A stretch of 64,000 nucleotides of DNA from Flavobacteriales bacterium UBA952 (GTDB taxonomy: Bacteria; Bacteroidota; Bacteroidia; Flavobacteriales_D; Crocinitomicaceae): the NCBI GenBank assembly GCA_905182495.1, contig CAJJBU010000009.1, forward strand, positions 20,848-84,847, written 5' to 3'. This document shows, in pieces, positions 19,901 to 32,500 of this stretch; positions within the stretch are counted from its first letter, which is position 1, and each line of letters opens with the position of its first letter. The notes under the pieces are model-generated. The model saw nothing but the letters and a program-made list of their open reading frames with translations. It made no database searches and was not told where the DNA came from. The translations under genes and the position numbers were made by a program.

Positions 19901-21059
19901 TAGGGGTACTCATATTTGAAAGCATGGAGCCACGAAAGTAAAACGATAAAATATCAGTGTAGTTCAATCCAAGTTTCACCATCCCCATTGCTCCTTCTTG
20001 ACACAAACCAATTCCATGGCCAAACCCCCTTCCCCGAAGTAAAATCTTATCCCCGACAGGCTCACAGGTGAAAAAGGTTGATCGAAGATTAAATGCACTT
20101 CTTACGTCACGGAGCGGTATTCCAAATGAAGGATGAATAAAAAATGTTTTTCTAAGGTCCTGGTTAAAGTTGAATGCTCGATCTCTAAACTTTTTCTTAG
20201 AAATATCATAGAAATACTTATTTGAAATGAAATTTAAAAGTTCCTTTTTTGTAATATATTTCTCCCATCTAGATTGCCTCGTATGTAAACAAAAGGTATC
20301 CTCTTGTGACATATAATTCGGGAGTAAACGATTCCAAATTTGATCTGTTTCGGCTGACTGACCACCGCAGTTTGCAGAAAAAAAAGTTGGGAATGAATTA
20401 TAACTAGAATCTACGAGAACCTCACCATAAGTTTCTTTTATCCCAGAGGTTAAATCTAAGGACTCCCCTTGATATCTTCCGTAATAAGCTTGGCAATGAA
20501 CAGCGTCACATAAATTGAATCCTTCTTCTTTGTGTTTTTCTTTATTATTACCAGCAAAAGTTCTACTTATTATGGCCTGTACTTTATAGTATTCTTTTGC
20601 ACAACGTATACCGGCTTCAGAGGCTAAAACACCTTCCAAATAGGATTCAGTGAAAATAAAATTAACGATGGAAAGCAAATTACCTTTCGCAGTAATTTCA
20701 AAGTCACCTTCATATTGCCTAGATTTCACTTTTATATTGTTCTTTGATTCTGGGTGAAAACTCAGATAGTCTAAATGACTTGACTGGAACAACGACAATG
20801 TATCAAAGAGCCCGAGAAATTCTCCATTTTGAGTTAAATGAATTTTGCCCGAAGAGTTTATGTTTAACTTTAATGATTGTCCTTCTGTAAACTCGGCAAT
20901 GAAGGCATTTCTACTATGAATTTGATAGCTACCATTCAAGGCATCAACTTTTAATGTTTCGATTTTATGTTTTGAAAAAATATTTACACGCAAATTTTGC
21001 GCATTCAAAGAAAACGTACCTAAGAATAAAATAAGAAATAGTCTCTTTAATAAAATCAT
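19887..21059 (-). CDS. SpoIID/LytB domain protein (amidase enhancer-like)
   Basis: A 390-residue exported protein of the SpoIID/LytB group, peptidoglycan lytic transglycosylases or amidase activators. A signal peptide (ILLKRLFLILFLGTFSLNA) precedes a strand-rich region. The SpoIID domain has YLEGVLASEAG with the catalytic-type Glu around 155, VQAIISRTFA, a CDAVHCQAYYG segment, SANCGGQSAETDQIW and the closing GRGFGHGIGLCQEGAMGM. It is the last gene of the surE-lpxB operon; its ATG shares one base with the lpxB stop (TAATG). Confidence 0.88.
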   Translation of the reverse strand: MILLKRLFLILFLGTFSLNAQNLRVNIFSKHKIETLKVDALNGSYQIHSRNAFIAEFTEGQSLKLNINSSGKIHLTQNGEFLGLFDTLSLFQSSHLDYLSFHPESKNNIKVKSRQYEGDFEITAKGNLLSIVNFIFTESYLEGVLASEAGIRCAKEYYKVQAIISRTFAGNNKEKHKEEGFNLCDAVHCQAYYGRYQGESLDLTSGIKETYGEVLVDSSYNSFPTFFSANCGGQSAETDQIWNRLLPNYMSQEDTFCLHTRQSRWEKYITKKELLNFISNKYFYDISKKKFRDRAFNFNQDLRKTFFIHPSFGIPLRDVRSAFNLRSTFFTCEPVGDKILLRGRGFGHGIGLCQEGAMGMVKLGLNYTDILSFYFRGSMLSNMSTPINHW

Positions 21060-22165
21060 TACTTATAATGATGTATCAAATCTCGTGCAATTTTTTTACT
21101 ACAACCTTCGTTTCCTAACAAAGTCAACATTGAAATATAATTATTGAGCATCCTCTGCTTAAATTCTTCATCAAAAATAAGCTTAGTCATCTCTTCTTTA
21201 ATTCTGGTCTCGGTTACATTTTTTTGAATCAATTCCACTACGATTTCCTTATCCATGATTAAATTAACCAAGGAAATGTATTTTATATTAACCAATGAAC
21301 GTGCGATCCAGTAGGATATGTATGAGCTTTTGTAGCATATGACTTGAGGCACTTTAAAAATGGCTGTTTCAAGTGTTGCAGTTCCTGAGGTTACAATAGC
21401 AAATTCTGCTATCGAAAGTAAATCATAGGTTTTACCATAAACAAACTGAACCATTGGGAATTTCTCACGGTAAACGTCATAAAAGGAAGAAGGTAAATTC
21501 GGTGCACACGCAACAATAGGTTTGAAGTTTTCAAAACTCTGAACCGCAAGTAGCATCGTACTTAGTTTTCGTTTGATTTCCTGCTCCCTACTTCCAGGTA
21601 AAATAGCTATAACACCTTTATTAACGACCGATGGCTTGTCCTTTATTTGATGTTCGTAGTTTTGTTTTGCGTCAATTAATGGATGCCCAAAATAGGAAAC
21701 CTGAAATCCCTCTTTTTCATAATACAACTTTTCAAAGGGTAAAATACAGTACATTTTATCGACCGTTTCCTTGATGATTTCTATGCGCGAAGCTTTCCAT
21801 GCCCATATTTGTGGTGAGATATAGTAAGTAACAGAAATCCCCTGCTGTTTGGCCCATTTAGCCATCCTTAAATTAAAACCAGGATAATCAACCAATAGAA
21901 GGACATCAGGTTTGAATTCTTGAATCTGCGTTTTACATTTCTTGAAATTCTTTAGGATTGTTCGAATATTCAGTAACACTTCCAAAAAACCCATGAAGGA
22001 TAGATTTCTAATATGGTTTTTAAGTTGAACACCTTCTTGCTTCATTAAATCACCGCCCCAGCCTTGCCATTTAACATTTGGGGATATCGCATTAATCTCT
22101 CGAATCAAATTTGAAGCATGTAAATCCCCAGAAGCCTCACCAACAAGTATAAATACTCTTTTCAT
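21059..22165 (-). CDS. lpxB: Lipid-A-disaccharide synthase
   Basis: LpxB condenses UDP-2,3-diacylglucosamine with lipid X to make the tetraacyl disaccharide of lipid A at the inner-membrane surface. The 368 residues start with the family's IGEASGDLHAS-type motif (VGEASGDLHASNLI), and have DYPGFNLRMAKWAKQQGI, YISPQIWAWKASR, GHPLIDA, ILPGSREQEI and the acceptor-site SGTATLETAIFKVPQVICY. Length and order match GT19 enzymes. Its ATG directly follows the stop of the small membrane protein gene. Confidence 0.95.
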   Translation of the reverse strand: MKRVFILVGEASGDLHASNLIREINAISPNVKWQGWGGDLMKQEGVQLKNHIRNLSFMGFLEVLLNIRTILKNFKKCKTQIQEFKPDVLLLVDYPGFNLRMAKWAKQQGISVTYYISPQIWAWKASRIEIIKETVDKMYCILPFEKLYYEKEGFQVSYFGHPLIDAKQNYEHQIKDKPSVVNKGVIAILPGSREQEIKRKLSTMLLAVQSFENFKPIVACAPNLPSSFYDVYREKFPMVQFVYGKTYDLLSIAEFAIVTSGTATLETAIFKVPQVICYKSSYISYWIARSLVNIKYISLVNLIMDKEIVVELIQKNVTETRIKEEMTKLIFDEEFKQRMLNNYISMLTLLGNEGCSKKIARDLIHHYK

Positions 22166-22471
22166 TTATTGAATAAAATATATGTAAATCATATAGGGGG
22201 CAAAACAAAGCATCCCAAGAATAATTCCTCGGGTATGATGGTATTTCTCCTTGTTTAGAAAGAAGTAAAACCATAGTAAATTAACAATCATTGCCAAAGA
22301 AAGGTATTTACTAGTATTCATGTTATTATTCGAAATCTGAGTCCAAACAATATCAAAGGTTAAACCATTTGACAGAGATAGACAATAAATCAGAACAGGG
22401 AGAAATAGAATAGGTGTAATAATACCTATAAGTGTTCCAAGTAATAACTCTTTATTAAAATTCTCCTTCAT
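22166..22471 (-). CDS. Small multi-pass membrane protein
   Basis: A 101-residue protein with three hydrophobic stretches: about 10-32 (LLGTLIGIITPILFLPVLIY), 56-72 (LSLAMIVNLLWFYFFL) and 83-100 (IILGMLCFAPYMIYIYFI). No family is recognised. It overlaps the surE stop by 17 bases and ends against the lpxB ATG, so it is embedded in an envelope-biogenesis operon. A role in the membrane near lipid A synthesis is only positional inference. Confidence 0.75.
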   Translation of the reverse strand: MKENFNKELLLGTLIGIITPILFLPVLIYCLSLSNGLTFDIVWTQISNNNMNTSKYLSLAMIVNLLWFYFFLNKEKYHHTRGIILGMLCFAPYMIYIYFIQ

Positions 22472-23228
22472 GATTAAGGTATTTTAGATCATTAATAGCT
22501 GCGTAATTTGTCAAATCGAAATGTGTAGGCACAACAGTCGCATAGCCTTGTTTCAAGTAAAACAGATCAGTATCCTTTCTTTGGTCCATGTCTGAAAACT
22601 CACCCGTTAACCAATAATAAGGCCTTCCAAACTGATCTTTTCTTGAATCAAATTTATCTTCCCAATAAGCGTGAGCCTGCGTGCACACTTTAATTCCTTT
22701 AATGTCCTCATTAGACAACTTTGGCACATTTACATTTAAGCTTGTGTTTTTAGACAATCCATTATTGAGTATGCTTGGGATAATTTTTTTCGCTATTTCT
22801 TTAGTCCCATGAAAATCTGCATCTGCATCAAAATCTGCTAAAGAAAAACCAATTGATGGAATCCCCTCCATAGCCCCTTCAATGGCAGCAGACATGGTGC
22901 CGGAATACAAGACGTTCGTAGAAGAATTCTCACCGTGATTAATCCCAGAAAGTAACAAATCTGGTTTTCGCTTTAAAACTTCAAATACTGCCAATTTCAC
23001 ACAATCTACAGGTGTACCTGAACAGCTATAAGCCTCTACATTTGAAAAACCCACAAACGGGTATAGCCGTAAAGGTTCAGAAATAGTAATCGCGTGCCCC
23101 ATTCCCGATTGGGGCTTATCTGGAGCAACGACCACAACTTCCCCAAATAATTTAGCCACTTCGACCAATTCCCTAATTCCTTTTGAGTGAATGCTATCGT
23201 CGTTGGTTACTAATATTAATTTGTTCAT
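22455..23228 (-). CDS. surE: 5'/3'-nucleotidase SurE
   Basis: A 257-residue metal-dependent survival protein/nucleotidase that dephosphorylates nucleoside 5'- and 3'-monophosphates. Diagnostic residues are ILVTNDDSIHSKGI (Asp-Asp metal ligands and Ser), VVAPDKPQSGMGHAIT and SGINHGENSSTNVLYSGT (Asn ligand). It is the first gene of the operon with a membrane protein, lpxB and the SpoIID protein. The divergent NlpC/P60 gene begins 69 bases away, so a shared promoter region is likely. Confidence 0.94.
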   Translation of the reverse strand: MNKLILVTNDDSIHSKGIRELVEVAKLFGEVVVVAPDKPQSGMGHAITISEPLRLYPFVGFSNVEAYSCSGTPVDCVKLAVFEVLKRKPDLLLSGINHGENSSTNVLYSGTMSAAIEGAMEGIPSIGFSLADFDADADFHGTKEIAKKIIPSILNNGLSKNTSLNVNVPKLSNEDIKGIKVCTQAHAYWEDKFDSRKDQFGRPYYWLTGEFSDMDQRKDTDLFYLKQGYATVVPTHFDLTNYAAINDLKYLNHEGEF

Positions 23229-23297
23229 ATCTTGACACGAAAATAGTCAATATTAGTCATTCAATTTTTAATTTTAGTGAACTAAATAAAGTAGGTT

Positions 23298-24065
23298 TTG
23301 ATTACAATTTTAGATTCTTTCGCTTTTTGTTTTGTCTCCAATGCCCCCCTTCGCAAAGAAGCCGGAGACGAAAGTGAAATCGTTTCACAATTGGTTTTTG
23401 GAGAACCCGTTGAAATTTTAAATATAGATGGTAATTGGTCTCAAATAAAAAGCGAGGCAGATGGTTATATTGGCTTCGTAGACCCAAAACAGCTACTCCC
23501 ATTAACGCAAGTTGAGTTAATAAAATGGAAAGGAGAATACACATACCTAAATCGTCTATTCGGGAATTTAACACAACATAATGGAATACACTTGGTACCG
23601 AGAGGTAGTTTTATTGGTGCAGAAGAAGTTTTTAAGATCGGTAAAAATAAATACCACCTCGAGACCGACACACGTCTTAAGGAATCGGTTTGGGAAACTG
23701 CTTTAGAATACTTAAACACCCCTTATCTATGGGGAGGGAAAACACCATCAGGAATAGACTGTTCTGGATTTACACAAGTCATAATGAGGCTTTATGGAAT
23801 AGAACTACCTAGAGACTCGTCTATTCAAGTTTCAATGGGCAAATCCGTTACTTTTAATGAAAAGAAAACTGGTGATCTCGCTTTTTTTCAAAATACTCAA
23901 GGTTCAATAACTCATGTAGGCATCATTGGACCGAATAACCAAGTTATTCATGCTTCTGGCTTCGTAAGAATTGATGATTTAACCTCTGACGGTATATGGA
24001 ACAAAAATTACAACAAGAAAACACATCAAATATTTAGTATTCAAAGATTTATCAAAGTAAATTAA
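23298..24065 (+). CDS. NlpC/P60 (C40) peptidase with SH3-like domain
   Basis: A 255-residue cell-wall hydrolase-type protein. An SH3b-like domain spans about 15-70 (NAPLRKEAGDESEIVSQLVF and YIGFVDPKQLL). The NlpC/P60 domain follows from about 130, with catalytic Cys in GGKTPSGIDCSGFTQ, His in ITHVGII and a third polar position in VIHASG. It cuts stem peptides of peptidoglycan. There is no ATG near the start; the frame is closed by a TAG at 23292 and TTG at 23298 is the only reasonable start, giving the usual short lead before the SH3 domain. No signal peptide is seen. Confidence 0.87.
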   Translation: MITILDSFAFCFVSNAPLRKEAGDESEIVSQLVFGEPVEILNIDGNWSQIKSEADGYIGFVDPKQLLPLTQVELIKWKGEYTYLNRLFGNLTQHNGIHLVPRGSFIGAEEVFKIGKNKYHLETDTRLKESVWETALEYLNTPYLWGGKTPSGIDCSGFTQVIMRLYGIELPRDSSIQVSMGKSVTFNEKKTGDLAFFQNTQGSITHVGIIGPNNQVIHASGFVRIDDLTSDGIWNKNYNKKTHQIFSIQRFIKVN

Positions 24066-24095
24066 ATTCCATAGATTTAGATAATAGGCTAAAAA

Positions 24096-26589
24096 ATGGG
24101 GATTCAAGAATCTAATATTGACATACATTTCGAAAAGGGCATGACAATGGTTTTGTCAGAACCAGAAAAGTCATATAAAACCGGGGAGGAAATAGCTCAG
24201 ATTTCTACGGAAACAGACAATGAACATTTATTAGCGAAGGGGTATCTCTTAAAAGCTTATTCCGGTTTTTTTTTAGGGCTCTATAAAAAATCATTTGAAC
24301 TCGTGAACGCGGCAATTCCAATTTTTATCCATCATAATGATTTGAAAAATCAAGCTGCGTCATATAATACACTCGGTTTTATTTACAATTATTTTGATGA
24401 TCATGAAAAAAGACTTGAATTCAACCTTAAAAGTTTAACTATTCGTGAACAAATTAAAGATCATGATGGCTTTATAAGGTCATTAAATAACACGGGAGAT
24501 AGCCTACTTTGTCTAAAAAGGAATCATGAAGCCTTAACTTACTTTCTAAAATGCTTATCGTTTACCGAATCGGATAGCCTTGAATTACTTTGTATTACTC
24601 ACAGTAATATAGCCGAAACTTATCATCGTATAAACAATTTCGATGAATGCAACAAACATCTCAATTTAAGTACCGAATACGCCAAACAAATAAATAACGA
24701 GGATATTATCATTAATAATATTCTTATCCAAGGTAAGGTTTTTAATAGCCAGGGCAAATTCATAAAAACAATTGAGTTGCTTCAAAATGTGCTAGCGTCT
24801 AAGTACAAAAAAGCTAAAGAAGATATTTCAGATCTCCATAAAATAATATCGATAGCGTATAAAGGCCTACATAACTATCAAAAATCTCTGGAAAACATCA
24901 ATAAACATTTTGCTTTAAAAAATGATCTTAATAAAGAAATACAAAAAAAAGACTTAAAGTCTACGAATGACGGGAGAGCTTGGTTATTTTGACACTAGGA
25001 TTATTTATGTTGCAGAATCTGGACCGAAGGACCAAAGAATTAAAAAACTAGCTATTATGGATCAAGATAATATCCTATTTCTCGAGAGAACTCAATGAAA
25101 CTTTATCTTTAGACGATGCACTTTGGATGACTGTTAAAAATGTTATTTCAAAAATATACCTAGAGGACTGCGTGATCTACCTGGATTGATTTTGATAAAA
25201 ACGTTTTAATACAAAAGGCCGCTTACGGCCCTAAAAACATTCATTATCTGAAATTAATTATTTATAATAGAAATACCAATAGGAAATTATACACTTAATA
25301 AATTGATAGCTGGGATTCACGAATTAATACCTGACACAAAAAAAGAAGATAAATATATTGTAGATGATAACTTGAGATTGTCTGAACTCGCAGTCCCCAT
25401 ATTTTACAAGAAAAAAGTTATTGGAGTAATTGATTCTGAAAATACAGTATTGAATTTCTTCAATGAACGACATTTATATTTATTTAAGAGAATTTCATCG
25501 CTTCTAGAATCACATTATAACAGATTAGTAGAACAAGAAATAAAACAAAATCTTCAAGATAAAATAATCGCTCTAAATAATAATTTAGAGCAAGAAATAA
25601 ATGAGAAAACAAAAGAAAACACGGAGCTAAATCATAGAATATTAGACCAAGATAAAAAAGTGATTATCGGTGAAATAGCCACTATAATTGCTCATGAATT
25701 GAACACTCCGTTAGCATCAATCAAGGCTGGAAGTGAAGCCATTGTGTTTCTCTTTAATCGTTTACTTAGCATGCAATTGAAAAAACCAATGAACCCAAAA
25801 GAACTGGAATTTATTGTGCGCCATGCTGTTCAGGGGCCATCTAAAGACGTAAATAATGAAAGAACTGTTTTAAAGAAAAAAACAAATGAAATACGAGACA
25901 CCAGTAAATCACTTGGTTTTTCATTTGATGATGCGAGCATTCTACTAATGGCTAAATTGAATATAAATAGATCTAAGGATTTAATAGAATTAGCAAAGAT
26001 TGAGCACATTGAGTATGTACTAAATTTATTGCATGATATCAATTCCATTTATAAATTCAACCATTCACTTGTTAAAATGGTTAAAAGAACCCACAATTCA
26101 ATTTCAAATTTAAAAACACTAGTCTTAAGCGATGAAGAAAAGATAAAAAAGGTTACCACATTAATCTCTACATTCAATGGTCTTCAGCAATACATTAACA
26201 TGCATTACCCGAAAACTATTATATCGACTGAAATTGACAAGATGCTTAAAATATTAGCCTTCGATTTTCAGACGATTCAACTTTGGTCAAACATCGCCCA
26301 TTTAATACTTGAAAATTGCAGTTTTAATTCACCGCCCATTATCAAATTCAATTCGTTTCATGAAGACAGTCAAATTGGAATTACAATCAAATGTTCAACG
26401 ACTGCGATTAAAACAAAATTATTTGATGATGAAATTTTGAATTATCGCTTTTCAAACAAGTTGAATAGCAAAACAACACTAAAATTAAATATTATAAAGA
26501 CAATTCTTGATGATCATAATGCATATCTAAAGTGCACTCGAGACGATAATGAAATAATAATCAACCTGTTTTTTAACGGATTAAATTAA
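24096..26589 (+). pseudogene. TPR-GAF-histidine-kinase-like sensor, multiply frameshifted
   Basis: The 5' part (24096-24992) has tetratricopeptide-like helices (NQAASYNTLGFIYNYFDDHE and following units). The 3' part (from about 25085) has a GAF domain ([16 protein letters not shown] to VIGVIDSE) and a kinase-like region with an H-box AHELNTPLASIKAGS. Between them the frame changes at about 24955, 25070, 25185 and 25275, and a tolB-like fragment intervenes. The C-terminal ATPase region keeps an N-box-like LWSNIAHLILENC but lacks recognisable glycine-rich G1/G2 boxes. A paralogue lies at 52517-55413. It is either a decayed gene or a badly read one. The end overlaps the convergent adhesin stop by 17 bases. 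Confidence 0.7.
24953..25068 (+). other. Short tolB-like coding fragment inside sensor gene
   Basis: The frame starting at 24967 reads [18 protein letters not shown] and then [11 protein letters not shown]. From memory this is the start of the beta-propeller part of alphaproteobacterial TolB (TGEx[26 protein letters not shown]). An upstream LKVYE in a neighbouring frame also fits. Nothing else of tolB is present. It sits between the TPR and GAF parts of the sensor gene and has no place in that domain order. It could be filler DNA, a transfer remnant or an assembly artefact. Confidence 0.5.
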
Positions 26590-29500
26590 CGTGGCCTACC
26601 AACAACCTTCTCTCATCCGTTTTTAATACTTTATAAATAATCTTATAAGTATAGGCTCCATCCTGAGCATTGGTGCCTTTAACCCCATACGTACCGTCCC
26701 AACCAATACTAACATCGTGAGACTCAAATACGATTTCTCCCCAACGATTAAATATTATCATTTCATAGTTATAAGGATCATATCCTGATGTAAAGACCGG
26801 TAAAAACACGTGGTTATACTGATCGCCGTCAGGTGTGAAAGTATTAGGTATATAAACGATAGGCTCCTCCTGGTATAAAATTGAAATCTGGGCCGTATCG
26901 ACACACCCTAATTCAGATGTCGCTATTAGACTAATAATAAATCCATCTTCAATTTCAGAATACAAATGTTGAGGGTCTTCTATAACAGATGTTCCACCAT
27001 CTCCAAAATCCCAGAAGTAATCGACCGCACCAAAACTATTATTAGAAAACTGAACCCATTGACTTGGATCAGTAATTATAGGAGGATTAGCATAGAAGGA
27101 AGCTGTTGGAGGTCCTTCAACACAAATTAAGTTAGACAGAGTCATTTCTGAAGAACACACTAGTTCTGAGGACAATAAGGTGACATCAATACAACCTGAT
27201 TCATTAAAAGTATACGTTGCATTGCATCCCCCTACTGAGACGTTATTACCAAAACTCCAAATACAATCTGAATCAGCAGTAGCATATGGATTGTTAAAAG
27301 TAACCGTCAAAGGCAAACACCCTAAAGTATCTGAAACCTCTATACCAAGCTGAGGTGGCTCCTGAACATTTACAATAGCGTTTGCTATTGATGAGCAACC
27401 CGCGAGCGTATATTCCAGTGAATAACTTGTTGTTGTAATAGGACTAACTTGAATAGATGATGTTGTTTCACCATTAGGAGACCATGAGTATACACCACCA
27501 GTTATTGAAACATCGGATGACAAAAGAATATTGTCACCTAAGCAAATAACGGAATCGATTAATGAAACAATAGGGATTTCATTCACAATAATACTACCCG
27601 TAACTGGTTCGCTTTCACAAGAATTTAGTGTGTAAACCACAGTGTAGTCCGTGGATATTTGTGGTGAATCCGTCAATGAGTTTCCACTTATATTTCCATC
27701 CCATAAATACGACCCACCACTAATATCTGAAGTAGCTATCAGGACTCCTACCTCTCCTTCACATACAACATCATCAGTTACACTTGTGATTGGTATTGGA
27801 TTCACATTTACTGTTGTTGATGCCGTTACTTGACATCCATCTAGCGTATATAAAACGGAATAAGAAGTTGTGGAACCTGGAGTTACGTTAATAGATTGGT
27901 CACTACTATTATTACCCCAAAGATAAGTACCACCAAGTAAATTTGAAGTTGCCGTTAATAGCACCGATTCACCTTGGCAAATCGTTTCATTATTAATGGT
28001 TAACTCTGGAACTGGATTAACAGTAACTAAAGATGTAGCCTCAGCTAAACAGCCATTTAAAGTATATTGCACTGTATATTCACTAGATGCACTTGGAGAC
28101 ACATTGATACCCTGATTGGTTCCCCCTCCTGGATTCCATAAGTAAGTTCCGCCACCAATAGAAGTGGTTGCCGTTAAGGTTACTGTTTGTCCATCGCAAA
28201 TAGTTTCATTATTAACATTGACTATAGGCGTTTGATTTACGGTGACTGTCGAAATAGAAGGCTGCGTGGTATATCCATTGATTGTATATTCTACAGAGTA
28301 TACCATGTTACTCATTGGGCCTACCCATATTGAAGGACTCGTTTCATTATTAGACCACAGATAAGTTCCTCCAGTGATTGAAGGCGTTGCAACTAATAAT
28401 ATACTATCTCCTGTACAAATAGTACCGGAATTTACGACGACCGTTGGGGCGTCTTCTACGATTACGATTCCTGAGCTATCACTAGTGCATCCATTTAAAG
28501 TATATGACACATCGTATGTCGTTGTGATAATCGGACTAACTGTTATTGATGACGTAACCTGACCGTCAGGACTCCACAGATAAGAACCGCCACTTGGCAA
28601 TCCTGTGGCATTTAGTATTGCCTCCTGACCTGGATAAATCGTTTGCGTTTCTGGTGTCACTGTAACTATTGGAATTGGATTCACAATAATGGGAACAACT
28701 ACCGGAGTTCCTATACAGAAATTGAGAATCGGCGTAATAATATAAGTGATTGTACCTGGATTTGATGAGGTTGTTGTGATAACCTGATTGATTTGATTCC
28801 CATTACCCGCTGCAGCACCATCTACTAATACTTGAGAATAATCCCATGAAAATATCGTACCAGCAAATGAACTCAGCAATTCGATTGAAGTAATATCACC
28901 AGAACAAATTCCTGAAGCACTCAATACATAAAACAAATCCGGTGTTGGATTCACAGTAAGATTTAATGTCGCCAAAGAGTCACAACCGGTAACATTACTT
29001 GTAAGTATAGCTACTTGAGAACTCGTACCCATAAATGTAAGACCGTTCCAGAAGTATGGCAGATCAGTATCACAGATTGCGATATCAGTTGTGCTTATTA
29101 ACGTTGGATCTACCGTAAGGTTCAATGTAGCCAATGAGTCACAACCAGTAACAGCACTTGTAAGTGTAGCGACCTGAGAATTCGTTCCTGTAAAAGTTAG
29201 ACCGTTCCAAGTGTACGGTAGATCGGTTTCACAGATTGTAAGGTCTGTTGTACTCAGTAAAGTTGGATTCTCACTAACATTCAAGGTCACTATAGAATCA
29301 CAGCCTGTTACCAAACTTGTCAAGGTCGTCGTCTGACTTCCGCCAGCTGTAAACGTAAGACCATTCCAGTCAAAAGGTAACTCGGTATCACATACCGTAG
29401 TATCTGTTGTACTCGTTAATGTTGGATTCTCACTAACATTCAAGGTCACTATAGAATCACAGCCTGTAACCAAACTTGTCAAGGTCGTCGTCTGACTTCC

Positions 29501-32500
29501 CGCAGCTGTAAACGTAAGACCATTCCAGTCAAAAGGTAACTCGGTATCACACACCGTAGTATCTGTTGTACTCGTTAATGTTGGATTCTCTGTAACATTC
29601 AAGGTCACTATAGAATCACAGCCTGTAACCAAACTTGTCAAGGTCGCCGTCTGACTTCCGGCAGCTGTAAACGTAAGACCATTCCAGTCAAAAGGTAGCT
29701 CGGTATCACATACCGTAGTATCTGTTGTACTCGTTAATGTTGGATTCTCACTAACATTCAAGGTCACTATAGAATCACAGCCTGTTACCAAACTTGTCAA
29801 GGTCGTCGTCTGACTTCCGCCAGCTGTAAACGTAAGACCATTCCAGTCAAAAGGTAACTCGGTATCACATACCGTAGTATCTGTTGTACTCGTTAATGTT
29901 GGATTCTCACTAACATTCAAGGTCACTATAGAATCACAGCCTGTTACCAAACTTGTCAAGGTCGTCGTCTGACTTCCGGCAGCTGTAAACGTAAGACCAT
30001 TCCAGTCAAAAGGTAGCTCGGTATCACATACCGTAGTATCTGTTGTACTCGTTAATGTTGGATTCTCACTAACATTCAAGGTCACTATAGAATCACAACC
30101 TGTAACCAAACTTGTCAAGGTCGTCGTCTGACTTCCCGCAGCTGTAAACGTAAGACCATTCCAGTCAAAAGGTAACTCGGTATCACATACCGTAGTATCT
30201 GTTGTACTCGTTAATGTTGGATTCTCACTAACATTCAAGGTCACTATAGAATCACAACCTGTAACCAAACTTGTCAAGGTCGCCGTCTGACTTCCCGCCA
30301 GCTGTAAACGTAAGACCATTCCAGTCAAAAGGTAACTCGGTATCACATACCGTAGTATCTGTTGTACTCGTTAATGTTGGATTCTCACTAACATTCAAGG
30401 TCACTATAGAATCACAGCCTGTTACCAAACTTGTCAAGGTCGTCGTCTGACTTCCGCCAGCTGTAAACGTAAGACCATTCCAGTCAAAAGGTAACTCGGT
30501 ATCACATACCGTAGTATCTGTTGTACTCGTTAATGTTGGATTCTCACTAACATTCAAGGTCACTATAGAATCACAGCCTGTTACCAAACTTGTCAAGGTC
30601 GTCGTCTGACTTCCCGCAGCTGTAAACGTAAGACCATTCCAGTCAAAAGGTAGCTCGGTATCACATACCGTAGTATCTGTTGTACTCGTTAATGTTGGAT
30701 TCATCGTAACATTCAAGGTCGCTAAGGAATCACAACCTGTTGAACTTAATAGAGAAGCCGTTTGAGATGATGCTCCCGTAAACGTAAGACCGTTCCAATC
30801 AAAGGGAACCTCGGTATCACATACCGTAGTATCTGTACTACTCAATAAGGTGCTGTTTACGGAAAGGTTTAATGTCGCCAAGGAATCACAACCTGTTACC
30901 AAACTTGTTAAGGTTGCGGTCTGACTTCCGGCAGCTGTAAACGTAAGACCGTTCCAGGAAAAAGGTAGCTGGTTGTCACAAATCGTTTGATCGGTTGTAC
31001 TCGTTAATGTTGGATTCTCTGTAACATTCAAGGTCACTATAGAATCACAACCTGTTACCAAACTTGTCAAGGTCGTCGTCTGACTTCCGGCAGCTGTAAA
31101 CGTAAGACCATTCCAGTCAAAAGGTAACTCGGTATCACATACCGTAGTATCTGTTGTACTCGTTAATGTTGGATTCTCACTAACATTCAAGGTCACTATA
31201 GAATCACAACCTGTAACCAAACTTGTCAAGGTCGTCGTCTGACTTCCGGCAGCTGTAAACGTAAGACCATTCCAGTCAAAAGGTAACTCGGTATCACATA
31301 CCGTAGTATCTGTTGTACTCGTTAATGTTGGATTCTCACTAACATTCAAGGTCACTATAGAATCACAACCTGTTACCAAACTTGTCAAGGTCGTCGTCTG
31401 ACTTCCGCGCAGCTGTAAACGTAAGACCATTCCAGTCAAAAGGTAACTCGGTATCACATACCGTAGTATCTGTTGTACTCGTTAATGTTGGATTCTCACT
31501 AACATTCAAGGTCACTATAGAATCACAACCTGTAACCAAACTTGTCAAGGTCGTCGTCTGACTTCCGCCAGCTGTAAACGTAAGACCATTCCAGTCAAAA
31601 GGTAACTCGGTATCACATACCGTAGTATCTGTTGTACTCGTTAATGTTGGATTCTCACTAACATTCAAGGTCACTATAGAATCACAACCTGTTACCAAAC
31701 TTGTCAAGGTCGTCGTCTGACTTCCCGCAGCTGTAAAAGTAAGACCATTCCAGTCAAAAGGTAGCTCGGTATCACATACCGTAGTATCTGTTGTACTCGT
31801 TAATGTTGGATTCATCGTAACATTCAAGGTCGCTAAGGAATCACAACCTGTTGAACTTAATAGAGAAGCCGTTTGAGATGATGCTCCCGTAAACGTAAGA
31901 CCGTTCCAATCAAAGGGAACCTCGGTATCACATACCGTAGTATCTGTACTACTCAATAAGGTGCTGTTTACGGAAAGGTTTAATGTCGCCAAGGAATCAC
32001 AACCTGTTACCAAACTTGTTAAGGTTGCGGTCTGACTTCCGGCAGCTGTAAACGTAAGACCGTTCCAGGAAAAAGGTAGCTGGTTGTCACAAATCGTTTG
32101 ATCGGTTGTACTCGTTAATGTTGGATTCTCTGTAACATTCAAGGTCACTATAGAATCACAACCTGTTACCAAACTTGTCAAGGTCGTCGTCTGACTTCCG
32201 GCAGCTGTAAACGTAAGACCATTCCAGTCAAAAGGTAACTCGGTATCACATACCGTAGTATCTGTTGTACTCGTTAATGTTGGATTCTCACTAACATTCA
32301 AGGTCACTATAGAATCACAACCTGTAACCAAACTTGTCAAGGTCGTCGTCTGACTTCCGGCAGCTGTAAACGTAAGACCATTCCAGTCAAAAGGTAACTC
32401 GGTATCACATACCGTAGTATCTGTTGTACTCGTTAATGTTGGATTCTCACTAACATTCAAGGTCACTATAGAATCACAGCCTGTTACCAAACTTGTCAAG

